From Limnochordaceae bacterium (lineage in GTDB: Bacteria; Bacillota; Limnochordia; Limnochordales; Geochordaceae), in assembly GCA_014896295.1 (NCBI GenBank), contig JADBKR010000002.1:186001-250000 (forward strand): a stretch of DNA of 64,000 nt. The letters are read 5' to 3'. The notes under the pieces were generated by a model that saw only the letters and a list, made by a program, of their open reading frames with translations, made no database searches and was not told the origin of the DNA. The first letter of the stretch is position 1; every line of letters starts with the position of its first letter. Position numbers and translations under genes: made by a program. Positions 9,766 to 18,372 of this stretch are shown here, piece after piece.

Positions 9766-10495
9766 ATTATTCTACTCTATAAATGGGAAACTTAGTTTTG
9801 TTTCAACATGCACCCTGAGCTCGGAGTTTTGCTGGAGTGATCACTCTTATGATGGGAAGTTTCAGGACATAACCTTGCTCTGTTATTTTCCATGCCTTTT
9901 CAAATCTCAAGCCCAAGAAACCAGAAACTTGCAACACCAAAGTGGCTCTCTGAGAGGATTTTTCTCTGATTTGTATTACCAGCGCGCCTAAGCGAAATGA
10001 CAAGATCCATGCCCAGGGCCAGCATCTTGAAGGACAGGAATCATGCTTCAGTTATATGGAGCATAAGTGTGAGAAAACCCATCTCAGGTGTTTACCATTC
10101 TTCTGAGCTCTCACCACCACTGTGGCTTGGGATCGGGCGAGCCATGCTTCAACAACAGGCAATACTCAGTGCAGTTGCAGAGATTACACAAAATCAACTA
10201 AGGCATGATCTCCAGCCATGATTCTCCCGACATGATTCTGCGTAACTCTTTGGATAAAAGTTTGGGACCCTCTTTCAGCATTTTATATTTATTTTCTAGT
10301 GGATAGCTGTTTGTGAAGAAAACGCATGAACTTCCAGCCATTTATGACTTCACATGAAACCTGAAAAATCATGATCATATGTATGGGAAGCTTTTTAATG
10401 TGAAGCTTCCTTCTCAGGACTTTTATATTTCTAATATTTTTTTTATATCATTAAACATCTTCATGTGAATATGTGAACCTGGGATAAGTGTTTGA
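9695..10495. other. AT-rich, non-bacterial-looking block inside the TRAP operon
   Basis: About 800 bp that is strikingly AT-rich and poor in CpG against a very GC-rich genome. It has homopolymer A and T runs, TG/CA-rich words and no coding frame longer than about 75 codons. Its texture is that of vertebrate intergenic or intronic DNA. It lies exactly between the TAXI receptor and the fused permease, which are normally adjacent, and it replaces the permease start. Edges are estimated by eye (about 10-20 bp). No terminal inverted repeats, target-site duplication, transposase or tRNA were seen. Most likely an assembly chimera or contaminant; a genuine insertion is less likely. Confidence 0.75.
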
Positions 10496-10646
10496 CGCGG
10501 AAGATCAAAGAGGAGCGGCTGGCCCCGCGAGCATCTGAGCGCATCGCGGCACGGCGGGCCGGCACCCCCCGCGAAGCGCCCGCCCGCCGGCCGCCCGGGC
10601 CTCAGCCGTCACCCGTCGAAGCTCTGCCGTCGACGCTGCCCTCCCG

Positions 10647-11600
10647 TCAGCCTCCGGCCTGCTGATAGAAGCGGGCCGCGCCCGGATGGAGGTCCAGCGA
10701 CATGCCGTCCCGGGCCCCCTCGAGGCTGACGTCCTTGCCGCGCACGTGAGCCTGGCCGAGGCGCGGCAGGTTGTCGAACAGAGCCTTGGTCAGGCGGAAC
10801 ACGAGATCTTCGGGCAGGTCCGCCCGCGTCACCAGCATCGCCTTGACCGCCACGGTCGGAACGTCCTGGTCGATGCCCCGGTACGTGCCGCCCGGCACGG
10901 TGACGGCCGTGTAGAACGGGTACCGCTGCCGGAGCTGGCGGGCCAGGTCGGCGGGGACGGCCACGATGGTGACTTCCTTCTGGACGGCGATGTCCTGGAT
11001 GGCGGCGGTCGGGATCCCCGCCGTCACGAACGCGGCGTCCACGTGCCCATCCCTCAGGTTGCTGGCCGCCTCGGCGAAGGAGAGGTAGCTCACGGAAACG
11101 TCCTTGTACGTGAGCCCGGCAGCTTCGAGGATCTGGCGGGCGTTGGCCTCGGTGCCGCTGCCGATGTCGCCCACCGCGACCCGCTTCCCCTTGAGGTCGG
11201 CCACGGACCGGATGTTGGCTTGCTTGAGCGCCACGATCTGGATGACCTCGGGATAGAGGGTGGCGACGCCCTTCAGCGTCGCGACCTTGCGCCCCTGGAA
11301 CATCTCGGTGCCGTTGGCCGCATAGTAGGCGATGTCGTTTTGGATGAACGCCAGCTCGGCCTGGCCCTGGGCCAGCAAGTTGACGTTGGCCACGGAGGCT
11401 CCGGTTGCCTGTACGGACGCGTTGACCCCGGGTACGTGCTGGTTGAAGATCTCCGCCAGGGCCCCACCCAGCGGATAGTACACGCCGGCGGTGCCCCCGG
11501 CGGCAATCGTTACGAACTCTGCCGCCGACGCCTCTACCGACAGCGCAGCCACCAGCGCGGCCGCCACGAAGGCGAGGCGCCTCCCGGCCATGCTTCTCAC
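10647..11600 (-). CDS. TAXI-family TRAP transporter solute receptor
   Basis: Secreted or lipid-anchored binding protein that delivers an unknown (often dicarboxylate or amino-acid-like) solute to the TRAP permease. 317 aa from GTG 11600, placed 10 nt after GGGAGGT; ATG 11591 is the alternative. A signal peptide is clear: MAGRRLAFVAAALVAALSVEASA, cleaved near ASA-AEF. The mature protein starts FVTIAAGGTAGVYYPLGGAL, the TAXI signature. LAFIQNDIAYYAANG, DLKGKRVAVGDIGSGTEANA and DGHVDAAFVTAGIPTAAI follow, all typical of the family. It is upstream of the permease on the same strand, separated by the foreign block. Confidence 0.93.
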   Translation of the reverse strand: MRSMAGRRLAFVAAALVAALSVEASAAEFVTIAAGGTAGVYYPLGGALAEIFNQHVPGVNASVQATGASVANVNLLAQGQAELAFIQNDIAYYAANGTEMFQGRKVATLKGVATLYPEVIQIVALKQANIRSVADLKGKRVAVGDIGSGTEANARQILEAAGLTYKDVSVSYLSFAEAASNLRDGHVDAAFVTAGIPTAAIQDIAVQKEVTIVAVPADLARQLRQRYPFYTAVTVPGGTYRGIDQDVPTVAVKAMLVTRADLPEDLVFRLTKALFDNLPRLGQAHVRGKDVSLEGARDGMSLDLHPGAARFYQQAGG

Positions 11601-11848
11601 GGCTCGACCGACCTCCCTCGATGCAAGGCTGAAGTGGCGACGGTTGCCATCACGGATCCGGATACCGGTTGCTCGCACCGACGTTCCCGACAGGAAAAGC
11701 AAGCCGCGCGCGGACGGAGGGGAGCATTCGACGAAAATCCGTCTTATTCCTTTGAAGGGAGAGCAGCTCCAAAAGTGGCGCGCCGGGAGAGGACGGACCC
11801 GCGGGCAGCGAATGATCCCGGGGACGGAGAAAGGAGGCCGGATCCCCC

Positions 11849-12967
11849 ATGCGCCGGGCCTTCATCACGGGCGCTCAGGCCATCGTTCAGGGAGCCCTCG
11901 ACGCGGGGTGCGACTTTTTCGCCGGTTACCCCATCACCCCTGCCTCCCCCATCCTGGCCGGTATGGTGCGGGCCTTGCCCGGGCGGGGAGGTGTCGCCAT
12001 CCAGGCCGAGGACGAGATCGCCTCCATCGGGATGTGCATCGGCGCTGCCATGGCCGGACGACGCGCCATGACGGCCACGAGCGGCCCGGGGATCAGCCTC
12101 TACAGCGAAAACGTCGGGCTCGCCATCATGGCCGAGGTGCCGCTCGTCATCGTGGACGTCCAGCGCCTGGGGCCGGCGACGGGCGGGGCGACGACGGTCG
12201 CGCAGGGCGACTTGCAGTTCGTCCGGTGGGGCACGTCGGGTGGCTACCCCATCGTCGCGTTCAGCCCATCCGATGCCGCGGAGTGTTACCATTTGACCAT
12301 GAAGGCGTTCGCATGGGCCGAGCGGCTTCGGGCGCCCGTCTTCCTGCTGGCCGACAAAGAGGTGGTCATGACCGCCGACACCATCGATCCGGATCGCCTC
12401 GTGCCTTACCCGGTCGAGGGGCGACGCCTGGCGGATCCCGGTGAGCCGTACCGGCCGTACGCCGTGGAGGTGCCCGAGGACGTCCCCGCCTTTGCGCCCA
12501 TCGGGGGACCGATCGTGACGCGCGTCAACACCTCTACCCATGACGAGGCGGGGTACCTCACCAAGCAGCCCGCCAAGGTCGACCGGCTCAACCGGCACCT
12601 GAGCGCCAAGATCGAGGCGGCGGCTCCCGAGATCGAGGACGCGGTGCTCGACCTTCTGCCCGGGGCCACGACGCTCATCGTCAGTTACGGGGTGAGCGCC
12701 CGTTCCGCCAGGGACGCCGTGCTGGAGCTCCGGCGGGCAGGCCGGGCCGTCTCGCTGGCGGTGCTGCGTTCGGTGTGGCCGCTGCCCGCGAGGGCGCTTT
12801 CCCGGGCGCTCGAGGGCGTGCGGCGGGTCGTGGTGGCAGAGCTCAATCTGGGCCAGCTCCGCCTCGAGGTGGAGCGCCTCGCGGCCGGAGGCCGGGAGGT
12901 GAGCGGCGTGCACCGGGTCGACGGGGAGCTGATCACGCCGGAGGAGATCGCCCGCGCGGTGGCGTGA
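11849..12967 (+). CDS. korA: 2-oxoacid:ferredoxin oxidoreductase, alpha subunit (KorA/VorB-like)
   Basis: Pyrimidine-binding plus transketolase C-terminal-like subunit of a ferredoxin-dependent 2-oxoacid oxidoreductase. It makes acyl-CoA from 2-oxoacids with reduced ferredoxin. 372 aa. Motifs: GAQAIVQGALDAGCDFFAGYPITPASPI at the N-terminus, QAEDEIASIGMCIGAAMAG, TATSGPGISLYSENVGLA, and the KEVVMTAD segment. AAAGGAGG precedes ATG 11849 by about 10 nt. The gamma domain is fused to the beta subunit in the next gene, 23 nt downstream. No ferredoxin (KorD) gene is adjacent. Substrate (2-oxoglutarate versus branched-chain 2-oxoacid) cannot be decided from sequence alone. Confidence 0.92.
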   Translation: MRRAFITGAQAIVQGALDAGCDFFAGYPITPASPILAGMVRALPGRGGVAIQAEDEIASIGMCIGAAMAGRRAMTATSGPGISLYSENVGLAIMAEVPLVIVDVQRLGPATGGATTVAQGDLQFVRWGTSGGYPIVAFSPSDAAECYHLTMKAFAWAERLRAPVFLLADKEVVMTADTIDPDRLVPYPVEGRRLADPGEPYRPYAVEVPEDVPAFAPIGGPIVTRVNTSTHDEAGYLTKQPAKVDRLNRHLSAKIEAAAPEIEDAVLDLLPGATTLIVSYGVSARSARDAVLELRRAGRAVSLAVLRSVWPLPARALSRALEGVRRVVVAELNLGQLRLEVERLAAGGREVSGVHRVDGELITPEEIARAVA

Positions 12968-12990
12968 GCGAGCAGGGAGGCAGGGAACGC

Positions 12991-14385
12991 ATGGCCACGA
13001 GAATCGGCAGCGACGAGCAGATGCAGGCGCCCGTCAGCCACGATGCTCGATCCTCCCGGTTGCCTTACCCCTTCTGCCCGGGATGCGGTCACGGGCACAT
13101 CCTCGACGCCCTGGACCGGGCGCTCGTGCGCCTCGGAAGGCCGGCCCACGAGGTCGTCATCGTCACCGATATCGGGTGCGTGGGCCTGTCCGACCAGTAC
13201 TTCGTGACCCACGCCTTTCACGGGCTGCACGGGCGGGCCGTCACCTACGCGACGGGCATCAAGCTGGCGCGGCCCGAGCTGACCGTCGTCGTGCTGATCG
13301 GGGACGGCGGCTGCGGCATCGGCGGCCACCACCTCATCAGCGCCGCCCGGCGCAACGTCGGCGTCACGGTGCTGGTCTTCGACAACTTCAACTTCGGGAT
13401 GACCGGCGGGCAGCACTCCGTGCTCACCCCTTCCGGCAGCATCACGGCCACGACGCCCGCCGGCAACCTCGAGGCCCCGATGGACGTGGCGGCGACCGCA
13501 GCGGTCAACGGCGCCTCCTTCGTCGCCCGCACCACCGCGTTCGACCCCGGGCTCGACGCCCTCATTTACGAGGCCCTGTCGACGGACGGGTTCGCCCTGC
13601 TGGACATCTGGGAGCTGTGCACGGCGTACTTCGTGCCCAACAACCGGTTCAGCCGCAAGGCCATGGAAGCCATGCTCGCCTCGAGCGGCATGGCCTCCGG
13701 CGTGCTGGTGCACAGGCAGCGCCCGGAGCTTGCCAGGACCCTGGCCTCGGCCTCGCAGGGCGCCCCGGCCTCCCGGGTCGCGCCGGCTGCAGGCGGCCGG
13801 GCAGGGGGCATCGAGCCCCGCTTCCAGAGCAGGCTCGACCGGCGGCGCTCCCTCACCCTGGCGGGGGCGGCCGGCCAGAAGGTGCGGTCGGCGGCGACGG
13901 TGCTGGCCAGGGCGGCGGTGTTGTCCGGGCTGTACGCCACGCAGCGGGACGACTACCCGGTGACCGTCATGACCGGCCACTCGATCTCCGAACTCGTGGT
14001 CAGCCCGGAGCCCATCGGCTACACCGGCGTCCCGGCTCCGGACATCCTGGTGGTCACGGCCCCGGAGGGAGCCGGCGTCACCGCTTCGCTGCCATCCCAG
14101 ATGGGGCCCGGCGCACGCATCTACGTCGAGCACAGCCTGGCAGGGCGTATCGGCGCCACCCGGGCGAGCGTCGAGCCTTTCTACGCCGATCGCCTCGGCA
14201 AGCGGGCTGCGGCACTGGCAGTGCTCGCGGCGGTGGCCGAGCGGGAAGGGCTGGTCAGCGCCGAGGCGCTGCAGGCATCCGTCGACATGGAAAGCCGCGA
14301 GACGGTGGCCCAGGAGATGCGGCAGGCGCTCGAGGAGCGGCAGACCGTCTGGGAGCCGGCCGCTCCTTCCCGCAAGGTCACGTGA
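12991..14385 (+). CDS. 2-oxoacid:ferredoxin oxidoreductase, fused beta-gamma subunits
   Basis: Fusion of the thiamine-diphosphate beta subunit with the gamma subunit; 464 aa. Residues about 20-285 are KorB-like: PYPFCPGCGHGHILDALDRA, the ThDP/Mg motif GDGGCGIGGHHLISAARRN, and NFGMTGGQHSVLTPSG. A linker rich in Ala/Pro/Gly follows. Residues about 300-455 are KorC-like: LAGAAGQKVRSAATVLARAA, then SHSISELVVS-type GHSISELVVSPEPIGYTGV. The chosen ATG 12991 lies 10 nt after GGGAGG; the open frame upstream overlaps korA and is spurious. The beta domain keeps CPGCGHGH but a full four-Cys [4Fe-4S] set was not mapped. It overlaps the convergent gene at 14378 by 8 nt. Confidence 0.9.
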   Translation: MATRIGSDEQMQAPVSHDARSSRLPYPFCPGCGHGHILDALDRALVRLGRPAHEVVIVTDIGCVGLSDQYFVTHAFHGLHGRAVTYATGIKLARPELTVVVLIGDGGCGIGGHHLISAARRNVGVTVLVFDNFNFGMTGGQHSVLTPSGSITATTPAGNLEAPMDVAATAAVNGASFVARTTAFDPGLDALIYEALSTDGFALLDIWELCTAYFVPNNRFSRKAMEAMLASSGMASGVLVHRQRPELARTLASASQGAPASRVAPAAGGRAGGIEPRFQSRLDRRRSLTLAGAAGQKVRSAATVLARAAVLSGLYATQRDDYPVTVMTGHSISELVVSPEPIGYTGVPAPDILVVTAPEGAGVTASLPSQMGPGARIYVEHSLAGRIGATRASVEPFYADRLGKRAAALAVLAAVAEREGLVSAEALQASVDMESRETVAQEMRQALEERQTVWEPAAPSRKVT

Positions 14386-14917
14386 CCGGCCTCGTCCCGC
14401 CGGCGCGGGGGACCCTGGCGTGGTGCCCGTTACGGGAGCCGGGGGCACCGGTCTTGTGATCCATGCCCGGGATGGGCACCGCGTCCAGTGCGATGAGCAC
14501 GGCCCTGCCCCAGTTGGTGAGATCCACGTGGCGGACCTCCCACTTGGTCTCGGCACGCCGGCGGTTGCGGCAGTAGACCAGCACGAGCCCTGCCCGGCAA
14601 AGGGCCATCAACGCTTCGTGGAGCGTGGCCAGGTCACGGCGCGTCCTCTGGTGATCCCGCTCGATCAGCCGGTAAGGCCGCCCCTCGACCAGGGTCCTGG
14701 CGAGCTTGCGGGCCGTTTCCCAAACGTCCCGGGAAAGGGCGTCCGCCAGCTCTTCCAGGGTGGCCTTGCACAGGCCCCGGATCTGCTGGCCCACCGGGAC
14801 CGGGCAGACCGAAACCAGGCCCTCGTCCCGTGCGACCAGGTGCTGGCGGCGGACCAGGTAGGGGCCCTCTCGCACCCAGGGGAGCCATACCTTGTCGGGT
14901 ACCTCGTGGTGTTTCAT
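14378..14917 (-). CDS. Hypothetical protein, possible winged-helix fold
   Basis: 179 aa from ATG 14917 (MKHHEVPDKVWLPWVREGPY); the frame stays open to 14980 without plausible sequence. Not recognised. The body is helical and very basic. LATLHEALMALCRAGLVLVYCRNRRR followed by a beta-like KWEVRHVDLTNWGRAVL could be a winged helix-turn-helix with its wing, but this is only a shape argument. The last 25 residues are Gly/Arg/His-rich and probably disordered. It is convergent with korBC and divergent from the gene at 15064. Confidence 0.6.
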   Translation of the reverse strand: MKHHEVPDKVWLPWVREGPYLVRRQHLVARDEGLVSVCPVPVGQQIRGLCKATLEELADALSRDVWETARKLARTLVEGRPYRLIERDHQRTRRDLATLHEALMALCRAGLVLVYCRNRRRAETKWEVRHVDLTNWGRAVLIALDAVPIPGMDHKTGAPGSRNGHHARVPRAGGTRPVT

Positions 14918-15063
14918 CGATCCGGCCGTGGCGTAAGGCCTCCGCTTTCGGGTACGGCGGCCCTGGGCGGGGCGCCGCACCCGGGGTATGGTAAATTCGC
15001 ATCGGTATTATAGGGGCATGTTCGCCATCCCATCCCGCCGTCCTGGAGGGAGCGCGCGAGAAG

Positions 15064-15513
15064 GTGGACGACATGGTGAGTGCCGTGGTCCTGGTGGCCG
15101 ACGAGCTGGTCGATCGGCAACCGCGCGACCAGCTGGCGCGGAGTCTCGCCAGCGTCGCGTACGAGTCGGCGAAGCACCGGCGGGTCTGGGTGGTCGGGCC
15201 TCCCGGCCTGGTACCGGCGTCGCCGCCGGAGGGCGGTGCGTGGGAGCAGGCGGAGAGCCTGTCGGATCTCCCGCCTCTTGCGGCCGGAAGAGGCAGCACG
15301 GTGCTGGTCGTGGGCGGCCGCCCGGAGCGCTCCATCCGGTGGGCCAACCGGCACCGCCTGAAGAGCGTGCTCGTCGTGCCCGAACCGGGGGAGGATCAGC
15401 AGCCCGGCAGCCTCGACGAGGCGCCCGACTTCGTGCTGGAGTCGGTCGAGGACGTCCTCGGTCTCATCCGGCGCATCGAGCGGGAAGAGGGCGACTTCGA
15501 GGGCACGGAGTAG
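15064..15513 (+). CDS. Hypothetical protein resembling the C-terminal half of HAD hydrolases
   Basis: 149 aa from GTG 15064; ATG 15073 behind AAGGTGG is the alternative. The second half, STVLVVGGRPERSIRWANRH then LKSVLVVPEPGE and PDFVLESVEDVLGLIRRIE, resembles the end of HAD phosphatases, where a VGDxxxxDIxxANxAGM motif precedes the xPDxxIxSLxEL tail. The catalytic DxDx nucleophile, the motif II Ser/Thr and the motif III Lys are absent, and the motif IV aspartates are replaced. It therefore cannot be a normal phosphatase and may be a structural or regulatory derivative. Acidic C-terminus. Confidence 0.6.
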   Translation: MDDMVSAVVLVADELVDRQPRDQLARSLASVAYESAKHRRVWVVGPPGLVPASPPEGGAWEQAESLSDLPPLAAGRGSTVLVVGGRPERSIRWANRHRLKSVLVVPEPGEDQQPGSLDEAPDFVLESVEDVLGLIRRIEREEGDFEGTE

Positions 15514-15643
15514 GGAGCAACGATCGGGTTCGTGCGACGAAGCCCGAAGGAGCTCGATGGAGATCGAGGGAGATTTCGCGGGGTTTCATCCTTCGTGCCA
15601 GTTACCTCCAGATGCCGCGCGGCGGGGGATGGCGCGCGGCGCA

Positions 15644-15671
15644 TTGACCCGCCTGCGACCCGTGCTAGAGT
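15644..15671 (+). promoter_or_regulatory. SigmaA-type promoter upstream of the small Lys-rich ORF
   Basis: TTGACC (15644-15649), a 16-bp spacer and TAGAGT (15666-15671). It is the only good promoter-like pair in the 290-bp gap after the gene ending at 15513. It would give a leader of about 125 nt before the peptide start at 15804. Confidence 0.45.
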
Positions 15672-15803
15672 GATGGCAGAAATCGGGAGTGGTCATCCCG
15701 ATGGAGGCCGCGTGGTCAGGAGCCCGAGGCGGCTTGCGACCGCCCGGCGTGTGGGCCTTGCTCCTGCACGTCCCCTCCGGTGGAGAGGAGGTGGACTCGT
15801 TTC

Positions 15804-15860
15804 ATGGAGAAGAAGCCCGCGAAGGAGACCAAGAAGCCGGCTCCGAAGAAGGAAAAGTGA
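15804..15860 (+). CDS. Putative 18-aa Lys/Pro-rich peptide
   Basis: Encodes MEKKPAKETKKPAPKKEK, strongly basic and low in complexity. The case for a real gene is its setting: a strong GAGAGGAGG Shine-Dalgarno ends about 11 nt before the ATG, a promoter-like pair lies upstream (15644-15671), and a 34-nt perfect palindrome able to terminate transcription follows at 15912. It is too short for homology to be meaningful. Resemblance to Lys/Pro/Ala-rich tails of DNA- or RNA-binding proteins means it could also be a remnant of a longer gene. Confidence 0.4.
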   Translation: MEKKPAKETKKPAPKKEK

Positions 15861-15911
15861 GCAGTCGTCCCTGGTAAGCGCAAGCATGCGACCAGTTCGC
15901 TGGCGTCACGA

Positions 15912-15945
15912 AGGAAGCGCCCGAGCTCGAGCTCGGGCGCTTCCT
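15912..15945. terminator. 34-nt perfect palindrome, likely bidirectional terminator
   Basis: AGGAAGCGCCCGAGCTC (15912-15928) is followed directly by its exact reverse complement (15929-15945). It lies between the small Lys-rich ORF (plus) and the Spy-like gene (minus) and could serve both. T-rich sequence after the stem is short. Confidence 0.65.
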
Positions 15946-15990
15946 CGTTGCAGTCACCGGCATCGGCCGGCCGGCTCCGGCGGTGCCGGT

Positions 15991-16539
15991 TTACCAGCCC
16001 CAGCCCGGGCCCATCATGCGGCCCATGCCGCCGCCCCGGTAGCCGCGGCCCAGGCCGCCGCCGCACGGCCCCATGCCCAAACCGCCGCCGTAGGGCCCGA
16101 AGGTCGTGATCTTCGCCTTCTGCTCATCGGTCAAGACTGCCCGGATCGCCAGCTGCGTCTGCAGCCGCTGCTCCGCCAGCTTTTGCTGCAGCTGACCGAT
16201 CTCCTGGAGCAAGGACTTGGCCTTCGCCTGATCCGGCTGCGCCTGCCGCAGCACCAGCGCCAGTTCCTGGCGCTTGGCCAGCAGTTGCTGCTGGATGGGC
16301 GCCGCCTCCTGATACGCCTTGGTCTGGATCTCCTGGATCTGGCTGATTTGCTGCTCCGTCAGACCCAGCGCCTGCCACACCGGAGGCATGCTCCCCGCTG
16401 CGCCCCACGCTCCCGGCCCTGCCGCCCGGCCACGAGGAGGAGCCGCCAGGCCGACGGCGGCCACCGAGACCACCAGGCCCAGCGCCGCCACGGCCACGAC
16501 CCATGGCGCTACCCGCTTGCCCCGCATCCAGTCGCGCAC
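15991..16539 (-). CDS. Spy/CpxP/ZraP-like secreted protein with Gly/Met-rich tail
   Basis: Secreted small helical protein of the Spy/CpxP/ZraP (LTXXQ) superfamily, which act as envelope chaperones or metal sensors. 182 aa. The N-terminal membrane or signal segment is VAPWVVAVAALGLVVSVAAVGLA. VWQALGLTEQQISQIQEI carries the LTxxQ motif, and long amphipathic helices rich in Gln/Lys follow, then a second copy AVLTDEQKAKI. The tail from about residue 148 is Gly-rich with Met, Cys and Trp (GGGMGRMMGPGWGW), as in metal-binding members. It is monocistronic. Metal binding is inferred, not shown. Confidence 0.78.
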   Translation of the reverse strand: MRDWMRGKRVAPWVVAVAALGLVVSVAAVGLAAPPRGRAAGPGAWGAAGSMPPVWQALGLTEQQISQIQEIQTKAYQEAAPIQQQLLAKRQELALVLRQAQPDQAKAKSLLQEIGQLQQKLAEQRLQTQLAIRAVLTDEQKAKITTFGPYGGGLGMGPCGGGLGRGYRGGGMGRMMGPGWGW

Positions 16540-16698
16540 CGTACATCGCCCCTTTTCTTGCCCTTTCGTCTGGGAGGGCGCCGTCCGGAGCCCGGCGCTC
16601 TGCCGACCCCCCGCGCCTCTCTCCGGGGCTTACTGTGCCATGACGCTCTGGTCCGCGTATGAAGGGATTGTGGAGATCCGAAGAAGCCCGGCCCTGGC

Positions 16699-18009
16699 TC
16701 ATCCCGCTGCTCCCGGCAGCCCGTCCCACTCCGTGTCGGCCAGCAGGCGCACCCGCACCTCGGCCCCGGCCGGCAGCCGCTCCACCTCGACCGGGATGGC
16801 GACCAGCACCCGGGCTTCGGCCGGGGAGCGGACCGACGACGAGGATTGGCGGGCCAGGGGTTCCACCACCAACCGGCCCCCCGAGAGCCACGCCCGGGCG
16901 CGCAACCACCTCATCCGCCCGGGGGCCATCTCGAGGGGCGTCGCCAGCGTGCCCGTGAGCTCCGGAGGGTGCCAGGGATGTCCCAGCCACACCCTGACCA
17001 GCGGCCGCATGAAGAGCTCAGCAGCCACCATGGCGCCCCCGGGCGTGCCCGGCAGGCCAAAGACGGGGCGCCCGTCCCAGACCCCGAAAGCCACGGGCCG
17101 GCCCGGACGAATGGCGACCCGGTGGAAGCGCCACTGCACCCCCAGAGCGGCCAGGGTCGCGTGCACCAGGTCCCGCAGGCCGACGCTCATGCCGCCCGTT
17201 ATCGCCAGGGCGTCCGCCTGCTCCATGGCGGCCAGGACCGTATCGCGCAGCGCCCCCTCGTCGTCACGCGCCACGCCCGCCAGCCGCACGCTCGCCCCCC
17301 AGGCCCGAAGCTGGGCACCCAGGGCGTAGGCGTTGCTGTTGCGCACCTGGCCGGGACCAAGGCGCGGGGCCGAGGCCTCCACCACTTCGTCGCCCGTTGC
17401 TACCACGGCGAAGACCGGGCGCCTGCGCACGCGGACCCTCACCCGCCCCAGCGCCGCGAGGAGCCCCACGGCTCCCGCCGTCAACATGCGGCCTTCCCGG
17501 AGGGCGACCTCCCCGGCCCTGATGTCCCCGCCTGCCGCGAACGTGTTGGCGCCCGGCCCGACGGGCCGCATCACCGCAATGGCCCCGCCGGGTTGCGGGG
17601 CGGTCACCTCCTGCGGCACCACCGCGTCGGCCCCCGGCGGGAGAGGCACACCCGTCATCACCCGGACGCACTCCAGGGGGCCCACCCGCGCCGACGCCTG
17701 CGAACCGGCGGTCACCGTCTGGAGCACCCGCACGACGACCGGGCTCTTCTCAGAGGCCTGCGCCACGTCCCGGGCACGGACCGCGTAGCCGTCCATCGTG
17801 GCACGGCTGGCCAGCGGCACGTCCTCCCTCGCGACCACATCCTCGGCGAGCACTCGCCCGGCCGCCTCCTCCAACGAAACCTCCTCCGCCCCCACCGGAC
17901 CCAGCTCCCTGGCCGCGGCGAGCACGCGGGAAAGGGCCTGTTCGTATGAGAGCAGCCCCTCCAGGCCGACCTCGGGCGTGCCCCCGCTCGTGGCCGAATC
18001 GTGCGTCAC
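16699..18009 (-). CDS. moeA: Molybdopterin molybdenumtransferase
   Basis: Inserts molybdate into adenylated molybdopterin, the last common step of molybdenum cofactor synthesis. 436 aa. MoeA landmarks: SYEQALSRVLAAARE, EDVPLASRATMDGYAVRA, VRVMTGVPLPPGADAVV, GPGANTFAAGGDIRAGE, VVATGDEVVEAS with QVRNSNAYAL, the MPT-binding ITGGMSVGLRDLVH and VFGLPGTPGGAMV. GTG 18009 overlaps the cutA stop by four bases (GTGA). The open frame extends to 18255 but antisense to nothing useful and overlapping cutA. In GMSVGLRDLVH the usual Asp of GGVSVGxxD is kept. No other moa or mob genes are in the window. Confidence 0.95.
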   Translation of the reverse strand: MTHDSATSGGTPEVGLEGLLSYEQALSRVLAAARELGPVGAEEVSLEEAAGRVLAEDVVAREDVPLASRATMDGYAVRARDVAQASEKSPVVVRVLQTVTAGSQASARVGPLECVRVMTGVPLPPGADAVVPQEVTAPQPGGAIAVMRPVGPGANTFAAGGDIRAGEVALREGRMLTAGAVGLLAALGRVRVRVRRRPVFAVVATGDEVVEASAPRLGPGQVRNSNAYALGAQLRAWGASVRLAGVARDDEGALRDTVLAAMEQADALAITGGMSVGLRDLVHATLAALGVQWRFHRVAIRPGRPVAFGVWDGRPVFGLPGTPGGAMVAAELFMRPLVRVWLGHPWHPPELTGTLATPLEMAPGRMRWLRARAWLSGGRLVVEPLARQSSSSVRSPAEARVLVAIPVEVERLPAGAEVRVRLLADTEWDGLPGAAG

Positions 18010-18350
18010 TTCCCCGTCCCCTCCCCCCGGGGCCGGATTTCCTCTTGCATCCAGCGCCAGTACGGCTCGTGCAACCGTTCGATGGGAATGGCGGAGATGG
18101 CGGGCACGGAGTAGGAATGCATCTCCCGTACCGCTCGTTCCAGCGGCTCGAGGGCCTCCTCCACCGTCTTCACCAGCACCAGGGCCTCGCCCGCCTCCTC
18201 CAACCGGCCTTCCCACCAGTAGACCGAATGGACGGCCGGCACCACGCTGGCGCACGCCGCCAGCCTGCGTTCGACCAGGGAGCGGGCGATACGACGCGCC
18301 TCTTCTTCGCCGCTCGCGGTGATGTACACGAGGTAAGCTCGCCCGGTCAT
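18006..18350 (-). CDS. cutA: CutA-like divalent-cation tolerance protein
   Basis: Small trimeric ferredoxin-like protein of the CutA family; 114 aa. Matches: YLVYITASGEEEARRIARSL, LAACASVVPAVHSVYWWEGRL, LVLVKTVEEALEPLERAVRE, and HSYSVPAISAIPI with the terminal WMQEEI. The conserved Cys and the YxWxG loop are present. Its biochemical role is unsettled even in E. coli. It sits 22 nt after the mutase small subunit and overlaps moeA, so it is read from the mutase operon. Confidence 0.93.
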   Translation of the reverse strand: MTGRAYLVYITASGEEEARRIARSLVERRLAACASVVPAVHSVYWWEGRLEEAGEALVLVKTVEEALEPLERAVREMHSYSVPAISAIPIERLHEPYWRWMQEEIRPRGEGTGK

Positions 18351-18372
18351 GGGGACCTGCCCGTCCCTTCTC

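Noticed and set aside
9997..10221. 74-aa frame inside the AT-rich block
   Set aside because: Chance frame in alien DNA; no SD or homology.
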